NCBI GenBank assembly: GCA_958510875.1
Contig: OY294067.1
Location: forward strand, 34,398,912-34,462,911
DNA length: 64,000 nt
Direction of reading: 5' to 3'
Source of the DNA: Endomychus coccineus
Taxonomy: Eukaryota; Arthropoda; Insecta; Coleoptera; Endomychidae
In this document: positions 31,906 through 42,750 of the stretch, piece after piece
Numbering within the stretch: the stretch's first letter is position 1
Layout of the letters: every line of letters begins with the position of its first letter
The notes under the pieces: model-generated
Database searches by the model: none
What the model saw: the letters and a program-made list of their open reading frames with translations, nothing else
Told to the model about the DNA's origin: nothing
Made by a program: the position numbers and the translations under genes

Positions 31906-32059
31906 ATGGTGGATGACGAACCAATTCGTAACGCAATTCATGCAATTTTGCCATTGCGACTGCGAACCTGTGCGCCGAAGCGTTGTCCTGGTGGAACAGC
32001 ACTTTTTTCTTCACTAAATGCGGCCGCTTTCGCTTCAAATCAGCGTCGAATCGATCCAA
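31906..32059 (-). pseudogene. mariner transposase, second catalytic Asp segment
   Basis: KVLFHQDNASAHRFAVAMAK carries the second catalytic Asp (HQDNA.AH), followed by LHELRYELVRHPP. At the point where the family reads HPPYSPDLAP the sequence switches to unrelated AT-rich DNA (about 31905). Confidence 0.8.
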
Positions 32060-32183
32060 TGGCTGTGCATAATATACGCCGATGATCGTTTTGCCCTTCA
32101 GCCCCGGGACAAGTCAGCTGTTTCGACTATTCTTTGATCTCTAAGGCTAAGAAACGGCGCAAAAAGTCCTTCTTATCGCGCTT

Positions 32184-32630
32184 TCACATCGCCAAACACT
32201 CCTTTGAAGTTGTCACGCGGTCGCGCTTGTTGTCAACAGATAGAAAATGATTCACCCATTTGGCAGATAGCTTCCTCATATTCAAAAATGTATGCAAAAG
32301 GTTCCGTACCCGTTCGGTTGAGATGCCCATAGCCTGAGCAATCTCGTGCACTTTAACTCGCCGATCGTCCAATATCATACCATAGATTTTATCGAAGATT
32401 TCTGACGTTGTAACCTGAATTGGACGACCAGAACGTTCGGCGTTTTTTGTGGTCATAATACCACAACGAAAATCAGTAAAACACTTCTGAATCGTTCCAA
32501 TCGATGGTGAAGAATCCCCATAATGTTTAACAACCGATGCTTTGGTTTGCGTAATGTTTTCTCGACGCAAGAAATAATGCTTAATCAGAACGCGAAATTC
32601 ACTTTTTCCCATGTTGACAAAAATCTTCAA
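32184..32630 (-). pseudogene. mariner transposase, N-terminal DNA-binding part
   Basis: 148-codon frame. KSEFRVLIKHYFLRRENITQ, VVKHYGDSSPSIGTIQKCF and TDFRCG form the first helix-turn-helix. RSGRPIQVTTSEIFDKIYGM, ILDDRRVKVHEIAQAMGIS and TERVRNLLHTFLNMRKLSAKW form the second, followed by WVNHFLS. These bind the inverted repeats. The frame then leaves homology: the VTGDE block with the first catalytic Asp is absent from the remaining 125 bp before the next recognisable segment, so part of the catalytic domain was deleted. Confidence 0.85.
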
Positions 32631-32824
32631 GATTGCTTTCTTTCGATGGGTGTCAAAACAGAACTGAATGATATATCGGTCTGAGAAGCTAAATGCGTTC
32701 TAGTTAATGATGGTACATCACAAATGTCACATGAGATTGTACGTCATCTCTTTCATTTTTCAGGAACTTTTTATCTTACCCTCGTATAAGAAACAATCCA
32801 CTATCCACTAATAATAATTTAAGG

Positions 32825-32866
32825 TACTGAGGATCTTCCAGCTACCAAGTAGGCATCATCAGAGTA
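32825..32866 (-). ncRNA. hammerhead relic (PLE-2)
   Basis: Minus strand: TACT, CTGATGA, stem II remnant (CCTAC-TTG-GTAGC), GGAAGATCCTC and AGTA. Core CTGATGA and stem I are intact; stem II and the stem III arm are altered. Confidence 0.6.
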
Positions 32867-33300
32867 AACTAAATTATAAAACATTCAGATAAAATATTAA
32901 CATTTTCACAATGAAAATAAAAACTATATTCAATTCAATGAAATGGAAATAAGTTTTTTTAATAAAGGTTTGAATTTTGCTATTTATTCTACGAAATTAC
33001 CTACGGAGTATTTGATTAATGATATTGAAAATAAGATTTGGTCTCTCAATTTTCAAAATAAACCTATTATTCGTAACAAGTGCTAGAAAATTCTTCAACA
33101 TTCAAATAAATCATATAAAAATACACACAATAATTTCAATAACAGCTGTAAATCATTAAAGGGAAAAAACACTATTATTTCTTGAAAGCAGATAAAGGAA
33201 ATTTCATCGTAATTATATACAAATAACAATTTGATGAATACCTCGTTGAATGAATTCGTTAAATTAGTAAATCAATAAATCATTGAAATCATGTACAGGT
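32867..33300 (+). pseudogene. PLE-2 reverse transcriptase, N-terminal remnant
   Basis: Plus strand: DIENKIWSLNFQNKPIIRNK, then HSNKSYKNTHNNFNNSCKSL, and LKADKGNFIVII, the same blocks as at 21585-21800. It ends near 33300 before the RT proper. Confidence 0.7.
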
Positions 33301-34160
33301 GTAATCTATTCAGAAATTTTCAAAACGGATATTTCCGGCAATATCCAACAATATTTTTTCAAAACTGAATATAATACTTCCCTTATAGGAATTTGTATAT
33401 ACTGTTTTTGCATCAGTGTTCAAATGTGTTTATTTACAATCATTTGTCCCTTGTTTATAAAAAAAAACGTGTATTGATCAACACACTATCTCGTATCTGG
33501 AATTCGAAGTATTGAACTGTGATTGAAATTGAAGTACTTTATTTGTTAATTAGTAGAACGGTATTTGCCCTGTTTGTAATTTATTCAATGGATTTTCAGA
33601 ACAGTAAATTCAGCGCAACGTAAACTACAATGCGGCATTTTGTAATGAAAATTATCTAGTGGCTACTGTCACAAACAACTGTTTTAAACAGTGACTGCAG
33701 CCGTTTGCTAACTCATTGAACACTAAATGCTGGTAGGCTTCGGACAAAGTGAGTTCAAGTAATTTTCGAAGATTGTTTCACAGTTTATCCGCATATATTT
33801 TTCTATTTAAATGGAACTCAATTAAACTGTCGAAAGCTCGATGTAATGAGATTTATTTTAGCCTCGTCTATTCAGAGTGTTGGATCTGAGAAATTAGTTA
33901 AATTGGAAGGCGCTGAAAAGAGGTAAAAGAGTTGAGTTGATTCAGTTATCCAATACAATTTGAATAATAATTAATGAATCAAATGCAATTAAATTGAAAT
34001 GAATGTTGAATGAAAAATAATTGTCAACCTAATATATTATTTCCGGTGTGTTTGATATGAAGAAAGAGCATACAAATTGCACAATTTCATTCATTAGTTT
34101 CAATTAATTTAATTCCATGTTTGAATGTAATATCTTCTAATGGAATTTTGCATACACTGA
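33301..34160. other. AT-rich interval
   Basis: Nothing recognised. Confidence 0.4.
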
Positions 34161-34163
34161 TTA

Positions 34164-34652
34164 TTAAGACGGAGTGAGTCTTCCCTTGAATCGGGGTTAT
34201 ATGGCACAAGGTATGTCCTCGTGTAACGCCGAAACGATAAGCGCAATCCACTTGAAATTTTGGCACAAACTAGATATGATGTTTAAAATTCATTGGGATA
34301 AAAATTTAAAGTCGTACCTCGAGCCGTTTTCGAGTTATTGAGCAGAACGGTTCGTCAAAATACTGGACGCTATTCGCTCTGTTTCACGCGTTGTTCGGTG
34401 CGCTAATTATCTGACCGATTGTAGAGAGAAGTATAACAACACGTTCGCTGCCGAACTAGCGCGTCTATCGATACCACCCGACAAAGGGCGCTTTTTACTA
34501 ATTTAATTAAGACAGAGTGACCCTATCGAACGGAGTCTTTCGCTAAACACGGACTGAGCATAGCAAACAGTAAAATGAACAGATAAATAAATAGAAGCGT
34601 GTGATTTTCGCATATTTTTGGCTCTAAGGCTGACTCCCTCACTCCGTCTTAA
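34164..34652. mobile_element. MITE bounded by TTAA, 489 bp
   Basis: Begins TTAAGACGGAGTGAG and ends CTCACTCCGTCTTAA, exact reverse complements of 15 bp. A third, internal copy (TTAAGACAGAGTGACCC) lies at 34507. It is GC-richer than its surroundings and has no frame. TTAA at both ends fits a piggyBac-type target duplication, though the inner ends (GACGG) are unlike the usual CCC start. Confidence 0.65.
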
Positions 34653-35185
34653 CCCTTTGTTCACATGCGCAGAGTACTGACCGACCCCCTAGTTCTATTT
34701 AAATCTGGAATTGTATATTATTTTCACATCACTTCTCGAATTCAATTATGCAAAAATAGTATTTTTGTATCTCTTAGTCTTTCGTTAAATTTTACATTTT
34801 AGAGTTATCAATTCATGATATGAATTAAGTATCAAAAGCATCATTAAACATTTTACCCAGGGTATGAGGCTTCGTTCGAAATTTGATATAGCACATATGC
34901 ACTTGTCTCAAAAGAAATCCATGATATCTCAAAAGAGCCTTAGGTGGTCTCTGAAAAGTGTTCAAAATAATTTAATTTTAGTTTACACAAACCTTCTGCC
35001 AATTTTCTATACGACGTTCATTTAAGGTGAATATGGGACTCGATTGGAAGTAAAAACCTCATCATAATAAACAAATACCAATTTAAAACATAATTCCACA
35101 AGATGTATTGGCACGAACTTTGCTTCTACTCCATATCAATGATCTGTTAGAAGTGACTACCTGTTCCGTCTACAGCTTTGCAAAT
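34653..35185. other. AT-rich interval
   Basis: CCCTTTG directly follows the right TTAA of the MITE and would fit a second piggyBac-like terminus. Nothing else recognised. Confidence 0.35.
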
Positions 35186-35187
35186 AA

Positions 35188-35780
35188 TAATAATATAACT
35201 TTATTGAGAATATAAATACTCTAATGGGAGGCGAAGATCTAGCATAAGCTACTCAACTTGACCCCCCAGACGAGCAAAATAATACATACAAATTCTAAAC
35301 CTAAGCCTGAATTAAATTAATACAAACAAGAAAGAAAATGACGATCCAGTATGATGACGAGCAATGAGAACACACTCTCAGCCCTCCGAAAAAAGTCTGT
35401 CTCTAAGCCTCAAACGAAAGCTCTTCACTGACAAGTTTTCATGCTGTAAACAGTACTTATTAAATATTACCGGCGCATTGTACGAAAAAGATCTACGAAA
35501 CATGGAAGAACGAAATCTAGGCAAGGAAAGTGTATTTACATGTCTCAAATGAAGATCATGCACATCCTGTCTAAAAGTAAGCTTCTGTCTCAAGTAAAGT
35601 GGTGACGAGGTAGACAACAATTTACAAACAAACATTGAGAAGTGGTAACTGTATAACTGGTCAACCCTAAGCCATCTGAGCTCCTTTATCTTATGTGAGA
35701 TGTGGTCAAACTTTGCAAAACCAAATACAAATCTAGCAAATGACTTCACTCTTTCTCATCTAGAGCCCCATATCATCCAA
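35188..35780 (-). pseudogene. non-LTR retrotransposon, RT C-terminus and 3' end
   Basis: Open frame 35749-35378 (123 codons): FARFVFGFAKFDHISHKIKE, LRWLRVDQLYSYHFSMFVCK, LSTSSPLYLRQKLTF and RSFSYNAPVIFNKYCL, the C-terminal tail of an RT (vFglr.yDHIS..l..L.WL.v..R). The 3' end at 35188 shows the ATAATAATAAT tail and an AATATAACTTTATTGAG-type signal. Strongly 5'-truncated. Confidence 0.75.
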
Positions 35781-36560
35781 TGAAGTCGAAGAAGCGAGAC
35801 CGAAACTGGTTGTCGCAATTGATAGAGATCTGGTAACGATTTTGAAATGGGGATCTGATAATCTAGTAGAGTTTAATGCAACCAGAACTCAAGCTTGGAT
35901 TTTCTCCAGGAAGACGGATTCATCGATTCCTAATATAATGGTTTCTGGTACAAATATTCCTACCCCTATATTGATGCTCGGCATAAACACCAACAGCTCC
36001 CTCATGGGTAACAATCTTGTGAGATCCATTTTGGAAACCGCTTCAGAAACTTGGTTGTGAATTCCTTGCCAAGAGCCACTTTATACTCTATGGAGCACAG
36101 AATCAACATGTCCTGGAGTTCAACTCCCAAACATACGCTAAAGCTCTTACATTATATGCGGAAGAGAGCTATTCATCTAATTATTGATGTCACACTCACG
36201 AATTCTCCCTGTAGATTATCATAGAAAGATGTGTGATCTCACCCTGTTATACTGATATTTCCATGGTTGGTCATCATCGGGAATTTTGTCTATTAGTCCA
36301 CATATACGCTCTGGTTTGCGAGCTCAAGCTGATCATCTGTTCATTGTCAAGCTCGTGACGGCCCGAACTTCTTTCTACCAGTCGACAAAGAGGTGGAACT
36401 CTTTGCCTAGTACGGTCTTTCCTGATGTCTATAACCAACAAACTTTCATATGTAATACCACTAGTGCTCAATTTATTTCCAGGAAAAATTTAGGCATGAG
36501 TGTTACTCGATTAGAAAAATTCAAACCATATTGCATTTGAATAAATCATTTTAAAATTTA
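35781..36560 (+). pseudogene. non-LTR retrotransposon, RT C-terminal half
   Basis: Plus strand: KWGSDNLVEFNATRTQAWIF, SRKTDSSIPNIMVSGTNIP and LMLGINTNSSLMGNNLVRSI (the YLG..i block), then VDYHRKMCDLTLLY, YFHGWSSSGIL, and ARTSFYQSTKRWNSLPSTVF with PDVYNQQTF. The last pieces are the RT..LWNSLP..VFP.. tail of a CR1/jockey-like lineage different from the other LINEs here. It is fused tail-to-5' with the previous element. Several stops. Confidence 0.75.
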
Positions 36561-37000
36561 TGTTTTTGCTTAAGACAGTATATAAATTTCCTATTTTATC
36601 AACTGTAGCTGCTCAGAAATATCAGTTTAAGGTTTAACACAGTCCATTCTTTTATATTGCCTCAGGTGCATATTACTACAACTATATTTTTTCAATTATT
36701 GTTGTATTATATAGCGGTAAGTAGTAGAATCATGATCTTTCAATTCTCTATTTTATCAACTTAGTTTAGTTGTATAGAAATACTATTCTGAGATTTAACA
36801 TTCATTATTTCACAATATGGTCAAGTTGTATTACTATAATTGGTAGAAAATTATATTTTATTAGTTTTTGTTACAGATTTAGTTTGCTTCGCAGATATGC
36901 CTCTCTATAGAACACAGTTGCAGAGAAATCTCATTTAAAACATAGTACATTCTCATATATAACGTTAAATTGAACTACAATTGGTCAACAAAATTCCGCA
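36561..37000. repeat. degenerate tandem array, unit about 155-160 bp
   Basis: Segments starting near 36588, 36749 and 36895 share CTATTTTATCAACT or AGAAAT, then a TTTAACA-like block, then a TATTACTA/AACTACAA block in the same order. Weak conservation. It directly follows the LINE and may be its 3' untranslated region. Confidence 0.35.
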
Positions 37001-37069
37001 ATAATTCCCTACACATTTTCAAGAAAATCCTTCTCGTGTAGTTGAAATATAAAAACACGCATAACTCAC

Positions 37070-37370
37070 ATCCTCTCCATTCATGCAATAAGACGTGATT
37101 TCTTGAAACTAATTTTATCACCACAAGGCGACGAATAGAAACACGAACAATCAAAATTATAATATAGCGTCGTTTCGGCGACGTGGGCATTTTCAATTGA
37201 AATTAGTGCAATAAGGACGCCTTGTGATACAATTAGTTTTAAGAAATCAAGTTTTATACAGTGATACGTCTTCTGATGATGGTCGTGGGACCGCAACGTA
37301 CGTAAAGACGAAATTAATAAGCGTATGTGTTAGTGTGTTCTATATCCCGAAAATTTATATATAATGGAAC
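37070..37370 (+). mobile_element. PLE-1 terminal repeat with hammerhead
   Basis: Plus strand: CGTTTCGGCGACGTGGGCAT, TTTTCAATTGAAATTAGTGC and ATTAGTTTTAAGAAATCA, the stretch that precedes the ribozyme in other copies, then the hammerhead (37268-37309) and the terminus ATATCCCGAAAATTTATATAT. An inverted fragment of the same repeat (GATTTCTTGAAACTAATTTT) lies just upstream at 37095. Confidence 0.7.
37268..37309 (+). ncRNA. hammerhead ribozyme (PLE-1) with altered GAAA
   Basis: GTCTT, CTGATGA, stem II GGTC-GTGG-GACC, then GCAA in place of GAAA, ACGTACGT-like stem III and AAGAC. All stems pair; the single A-to-C change in the core should inactivate it. Confidence 0.75.
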
Positions 37371-37768
37371 TTTTAGACTCTGAAACAACGAAACGCGCAA
37401 AAAAATTCCGAGTACAAAGCTTTTTCATAATTTGCAATTTTTCATTAATTCTTATCGATTGTTAGGTCAGGTTTTGTTTTTTCAAATTTTTGATGATAAT
37501 AGTGTTGCTGCCAATTCTCGAAGGTGGTTCTGTACTGCTGATCATCCACCTTATTTCTGCTCGACGAATAATCGGTTATATAGTCATTTTAGATCGGATG
37601 TCAGCTTCAAAGAGAGAGGTTTTCAGTTTCAGTACCGGTAAATAATTAATTATTAGCCATTGGAAACACTAAAAATGAGAGGAACATTTGCAATTAATCT
37701 TCAAATCACCAATAAAGCAAAATGATGGAATCTTGATACTTGATACAAGTGAAAGGGTGAAGTTTGAG
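37371..37768. other. interval without a recognised gene
   Basis: Short open frame at 37432-37641, no domain recognised. Confidence 0.35.
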
Positions 37769-38010
37769 ACCTATTTCCCGAGAATTTCATATATAATTCA
37801 TACCTGGGTCAAGAATCATTATTAACGCAATAAGACATGAAGGTTAACCAACTGTTCCTCAGTTTCATCTCAATTCTTTGTATCAATAAAGACAATTTCC
37901 GTATTTTATTCTTAGTGTGAAGAGGGTGAAAGTTTTAGTGATTAATAAATTAGGTTTCCCGATATCTCTTGAAGAAGAACGTTAAGACCGAAACGTACGT
38001 AAATAACTGT
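37769..38010 (+). repeat. PLE-1 end fragments
   Basis: 37769-37825 carries GACCTATTTCCCGAGAATTT and CATACCTGGGTCAAGAATCA. At 37985-38002 AAGACCGAAACGTACGTAAA is the 3' half of a PLE-1 hammerhead whose 5' half is replaced. Confidence 0.55.
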
Positions 38011-38427
38011 TCATATATTCAGTGATTATTTCATTGGTCCGTGTTGTACCCCCTGTCTCATGCTCTCAATCGTAATCGTTCATTCGCCGCTTCATTCCCT
38101 GGCGTTTACGTAAATATTCAAACATTAATTTTTCATCTTCGCATGAAATAATTATTGCAGTACTAACTTTGTGCATTGACTATGAGTAGTTAAAATTACA
38201 ACCAAAGTTGTTAAAATCAAATAAATGATTTTGATGGAAAACTTCCAACGTATTTTATCATTTTTAGATATAAGTTCCCCTGTGTAAGCATAATTTCATT
38301 CAGCACAATGACATTTTTTCAAATAGCACTCGTCTGAGTCACCCAAATCTAAAATATTCAACCTTCTTTAATTCGGAGTTCTCAATGACCCAAAAGTTCA
38401 TACAGACGCAATGACGCAAAATTTACT
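38011..38427. other. interval without a recognised gene
   Basis: Nothing recognised. Confidence 0.4.
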
Positions 38428-38835
38428 ATTCTGATTTGAGAGAGGAATAGAACTGTTACTCTTGTCAAAATGTATTACTCATCTTAAAAATAACTTCCCC
38501 TTTTTCGTTACACATGCTCGCACATATAAAAGACCTCGTTTAAACGATTTCTATCCGGAATTGCAAGCATCCACTTCTTTCGCATTCCCGCATCTTTCGG
38601 CACTTTAAAAACAGAAGTTTCTTGCTTTACACTTTTGTACCCCGTTTTGCATTTCGGCACAATGCACGGTTTCGTAATTTTTTCTAAAAACGCCGGTATT
38701 CCTTGTGTTTACAAGTCAACAATGATAGTTGTCAGAGAACACGGTCGTATACGTGCCAGAGATCATTCCTCGACTCATGCGCCACCCTTTTGGTACTATG
38801 CAACAGATGACGCTTAGCGGACTCACTTCTCACAT
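38428..38835 (-). mobile_element. THAP-domain exon inside a short repeated element (copy 2)
   Basis: Inverted copy of 9704-10073, with about 35 bp more before the coding part. On the minus strand from about 38690 the THAP finger is in one frame: TKPCIVPKCKTGYKSVKQ, ETSVFKVPKDAGMRKKWMLA and IPDRNR, followed by MCEH (the second Cys-His pair region). A stop then follows. The splice donor is damaged (AAGATGAGT instead of AAGGTGAGT). Comparison of the two copies shows different lesions, so they decayed independently. C2CH spacing (C-4-C ... C-2-H) fits THAP. Confidence 0.65.
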
Positions 38836-38851
38836 AGGAAACAGTCTCGAG

Positions 38852-38884
38852 TTCCCAGACCTGTATATACGACCGCGGCTGCAC
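38852..38884. repeat. sequence shared with 10197-10228
   Basis: GAGTTCCCAGACCTGTAT then ACGACCGCGG. It adjoins the THAP unit in both places. Confidence 0.6.
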
Positions 38885-38955
38885 CTAGACTGGATAAGTC
38901 AAAGAGTTCTATATATAGAATAGACAACTAAGCCTTTCACTGGTATTTTAACGAA

Positions 38956-39101
38956 CATTCTGTCCTTCTCGCACATGTACTGCGCTCTCACTTGCACGAT
39001 GTGCGCGGGTTATACTTATTCTTGTATTCTTATACTCTTTGTGATAGAAGGGGAGACCTAGCGAGTGAGAGCGCATTAACATGTGCGAGAAGGACAGAAT
39101 G
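38956..39101. repeat. small foldback with perfect 23-bp ends
   Basis: CATTCTGTCCTTCTCGCACA (38956 on) is matched exactly by its reverse complement ending at 39101, over 23 bp. A second inner arm (GCGCTCTCACT / AGTGAGAGCGC) follows after a short mismatch. Probably a MITE; no target duplication seen. Confidence 0.65.
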
Positions 39102-40730
39102 TCCGACTAGTTATCAGCGCTTTCCTATTCTTAACACACTACTTGGCTACTCCATATTTAGAACTCTTTGGGATATGTGGATACCAGCCAGACACCATCT
39201 ACGTGCGTTACTTGTTGTCCATAAAAGAAATTTCGAATGAATCCGATTGAACTATTTTCTCACCTTCATCCCTCTGTCACTTCTTTATCACATACATTGG
39301 TAATTTGTCTGTAAATCATAATTATACATTTTAAATGTATCTAGAACTTTCAAGTCCGCGGACTAAATTCAATACCTATGCTGTCGTCCCTTTCATGATT
39401 ACGTAATATTTGGAACGCCACGGCTAGTAGGCAGATGTTGTTATTATAAAAGTATTTAAATTATTAGATATTCGTATAATATTATAGGTTATTAAACCTA
39501 TATCTCATGAGTTTACTAGCACTTTAGCAGAATTTGAGATAAAAGTATCCGAATTTCAAATAAAGAATCTGCGCGAATCGTTCTGGCATAAGCTAAATCA
39601 GCTTGAAGAATGCAACGATTTGACCGATCCCATTCCATCCTTGAAATGGCGATGAACTTTTATTAATTGAAAAAGTTGAAGTTGGTTCAATAGAACAGTC
39701 GTTCAGGTTTATGATTGTTCTCAAAATTGCGAACTCCTTAAAACGAATTTAATGTTTTCCCAATAATAATTAACTTCCGCAAAGAATGATTGTTATGAAG
39801 TATTCGGATATAACTGGGTTTAAAGTTTTATATTTAAAATGTAAAATATGTGTGAGCTTACAAACTTCAAGTACGTTTATGTTCGTGTATATGCTATGTA
39901 ATTACCAAGCCTGGAGCTCTTCTGGCGACTGTCCACACGTTCTTTCAAAATTGCTGTCTCCATTACAAAACACATACAATAAATTAACAGGATACTGCTC
40001 TAAGAATATCTTACAGAGCTTAAAACTACTATCTCAAAATTATTGTTTTGTTCATATTTTACTGAGATAATATGTTCTTCTTCCATAAAATTCGATTAAC
40101 CAACACGTTCTTTCATAAATTGAATTTATCGCTAAAGCTAGAATGCACTAGACCCTTCAAAACAAATTTCTCGCTGCCTCCGTTATTTCCATAAAGAAGA
40201 CACTCTGTTCTTCTCATTTTTACTGATTGTAATTCACTTTGTCTCGATGCAGTTATTCGAGGAATAACTAAACACTGTTCTGTTTAGGCACATATTCAAT
40301 AATTCACAGAACTTTCCTATTTTATCAGTAAAACTGTATATCTCCCTGAAGGTATGTGAGTTTTCAGGTCATTACCTCAATCTATAGGATAATTATGTTT
40401 TGAAAATATTAGAAAAATGTCTAGGTGCATGGTTTCTAGACTATTTTCCGAATAGCGGGAGCAAGATTCTTTTGGAAAGTGTTAGAAAATTGTTAAACGT
40501 GTCCATAGTTATACAGAAGAATTTTTTTCTACTGCTAGTTATTATCCCAAAAAATACTAAATGTCGTTGCCACAAGGCTGCGAAGACCAGGAACCCGGTG
40601 AAAAACATGATCTTTAGTTCAGGTCAAATCTTAGTTCAAGTACATGGTGTTTTACAGCTTATCCGACAATTTTGAACCACATATGTTACGCACTTTTAAA
40701 TAAGAAATCGATTCCTCAAAAAAAAACGTG
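39102..40730. other. interval without a recognised gene
   Basis: AT-rich. Short open frames at 39786-40070 and 40400-40675 (plus) without recognisable domains. Confidence 0.4.
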
Positions 40731-41832
40731 TGACACTCTTGGATTGCCGCGGTAAAGCTATTGCATAGCATTTTTTATCAACTTGTGCAATTATAATTAT
40801 TTATTAATTTTTTATTTATGCAGTATTTTTTTTTCTTTGATATTAATTCAAGTTACACTTTTAGAGCGTGGTGACCGATAAGAAAACAAATTTTTTTCTT
40901 TTATTTAATAAATGAGAAGTTAATATCGTTTAAAATATTTTTATTATCTTACAATACGTGTAGGTTATTCAGGAATTTTTATCATTGAAACTATAGGTTT
41001 ATGGTAACTGAAATAAGAAACATGAGTTTGAGACTTGATATCCTCTAAATATCTGGAAAATACCGCTTCAATGGTGGTCCCATATTTTGTTGTGGATTCT
41101 TGTGGATCATTATTCATTTTGAAATTCAATTTTTCCGAAAGAAAAGTTTTCAACCGCTCTGATTTTTTATCAGCGAAGTTGATGTTGAAATCGCCAGCCA
41201 AGATAAGTGGAAATTTATTACCATTTGTACCAAGTATTTTCGACCCTTCTTCAGTGTACTCCAGTAAAGTGCGATGAATAAAATGCTCTACCTCGTCCAA
41301 TTTTGGATTCGGAGAAATGTAAATTGCTACCATGACTATGTGTAGGCCATTTCTAAGTTTGCATAAGCACGCACAAATATCTCCAACAAATGAGCGCCTA
41401 ACATTAACATCGCTAACGTGTGCAATATTTATTTCAATATTCGGAGCCATAATATTAGTAACATTATTATTATTTTGGTAAATAGCTACCCCACCTTTTG
41501 GAACAGTATCTACAACAGTATATATACCTACATGTATACTTACGGGGCGCACATGCGGTGAGTGTGGCATTATAAAGATATGATAGATACCTATACACCT
41601 ATATACTTTCTCACAAACAGCTGCTTACGTATTCGTCCGATTTCGGAGCAGCTCGTCTCGATCCGTGCGAGCTTCGTACAGTCGTACCATATACATACAC
41701 GTTAAGCGAACGCTCGGCCGAGCTACATGGTAGGCGGAGGGGGGGGGGGGTGTTAGGTTATTTTCGTTACGGAATTTCTTGATTCGGTCGCCGCGCTCGA
41801 AGCCCGCGATAAAAGCTATGCAATAGCTTAAA
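40731..41832 (-). mobile_element. Helentron-like non-autonomous element (copy 2)
   Basis: Minus-strand copy of 27084-28111. 5' end at about 41832 (AAGCTATTGCATAGCTTTTA), then a C-rich run, the same GC-rich leader (CTCGGCCGAGCGTTCGCTTA), the endonuclease frame, and a 3' end CCGCGGCAATCC...GTGTCACAC at about 40731 followed by a T run on that strand. It keeps GCTATGCAATAGCT near the 3' end, which copy 1 has lost. Confidence 0.6.
40965..41570 (-). CDS. AP-endonuclease-like (EEP) domain of the Helentron-like element, copy 2
   Basis: A 201-codon open frame. Blocks in order: TVVDTVPKGGVAIYQNN, IVMVAIYISPNPKLDEVEHF, FPLILAGDFNINFADKK (intact GDFN motif with catalytic Asp and metal-binding Asn), STTKYGTTIEAVFSRYL (the usual Asp before AVF is Glu) and SYFSYHKPIVSMIKIPE (catalytic His). 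The domain's N-terminal Glu-containing block is not seen, so the domain is partial. The frame is otherwise free of stops and better preserved than copy 1. Starts from the ATG at 41570. Likely a remnant captured from an autonomous Helentron rather than a complete enzyme. Confidence 0.65.
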   Translation of the reverse strand: MPHSPHVRPVSIHVGIYTVVDTVPKGGVAIYQNNNNVTNIMAPNIEINIAHVSDVNVRRSFVGDICACLCKLRNGLHIVMVAIYISPNPKLDEVEHFIHRTLLEYTEEGSKILGTNGNKFPLILAGDFNINFADKKSERLKTFLSEKLNFKMNNDPQESTTKYGTTIEAVFSRYLEDIKSQTHVSYFSYHKPIVSMIKIPE

Positions 41833-42117
41833 ATATAGATAACTGTCCAACACAATACGAGAAATAAAAGCTACACTTGCTCTTCTCGTATCAGAGTATT
41901 CAAAAGCAAACGAATTTTGCATTTTGGATTGCTTACTTTCACTCACAATCAATCAGATAGCAGTGTCTATCAATTTCATTACTTTCAGTTATTATTCTTA
42001 ACAATTTTATCGGTTTTTCTGTTGGACTATTACATATTTTTTCAATAAATCGACTTCTACGTATCATGTTTCATTTGTTTTTTTGGTATTTTGAATCTAT
42101 ATTATCACTATGAGTAA
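41833..42117. other. AT-rich interval
   Basis: Nothing recognised. Confidence 0.4.
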
Positions 42118-42750
42118 CATAATAATAATAATATCTTTATTAATCTTGTAAGCTAATCATAGAATATGTAGGACAACTCAGAAAACATTAATAGAGAGTT
42201 AATAAGTTAGTATACATGTTACATATCATATTTAATTTGTTAAGACGGAATAACATATAAGACATTACACAATAAAATAATTTAAGATTTTAAATAAAAT
42301 AAATTTTTTGTTAAAATTATATTACACACAAAAACATATGAAACACATACAAAATATAAAGTGTAGGTCCATCAACCTAGAGGTAGCAAAAACCTCATTG
42401 GGGAAAAAAATGATATATTCTGGCAAAGAATAGAACGCTTGAAGTTGAATTATTTGTTTCATCTTATTTTTAAACTTTTTGGGGTTATATGTTTCATATT
42501 TCTAGACAGTAAGTTGTATAAATAGGCTCCTGCATTGTTGATTTTTTGTGAAAGTTGTGATAATGTTTCAGGACCAATATGTTGTTAAATGATTGTGTAT
42601 GAATATAACTTCGAATTTTTAGGAGATAGATGCAGGTAAATATAAATATCTGCTGATCTATAAAAATATTAAGGCAAGGAATTCTATAAGGTAAGTCAAA
42701 TAAGAGTCTTATCACTGGTAGACTTGTTTTTGACGTTTCGACTGTTTCTT
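42118..42750 (-). pseudogene. non-LTR retrotransposon 3' end
   Basis: Minus strand: NNAGAYLYNLLSRNMK, then ITPKSLKINLNKLL-like and QAFYSLPEYI, the end of an RT C-terminal tail (aG.klYN.LP...aFYSv.Eyl). The 3' end at 42118 is marked by AATAATAATAATATCTTTAT. Very short, truncated copy. Confidence 0.5.

Larger units (their letters stand above)
31040..32786 (-). mobile_element. mariner element with both ends, internally deleted and interrupted
   Basis: Right end (5' of the element): TACGAGGGTAAG...TTCCTGAAAAATGAAA on the minus strand. Left end: TATGCGAGGTCAAGG...TCCCTGTAAAATGAAAC. Both are next to TA, the mariner target. At 1,747 bp it is longer than a usual 1.3-kb mariner, although part of the transposase is deleted, because about 600 bp of unrelated sequence (31300-31905) sits inside the frame. 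The 5' leader matches those at 1-109 and 63475. Confidence 0.85.

Noticed and set aside
36274..36471. Minus-strand frame at 36274-36471
   Set aside because: It is the shadow of the plus-strand LINE tail, which carries clear RT blocks.
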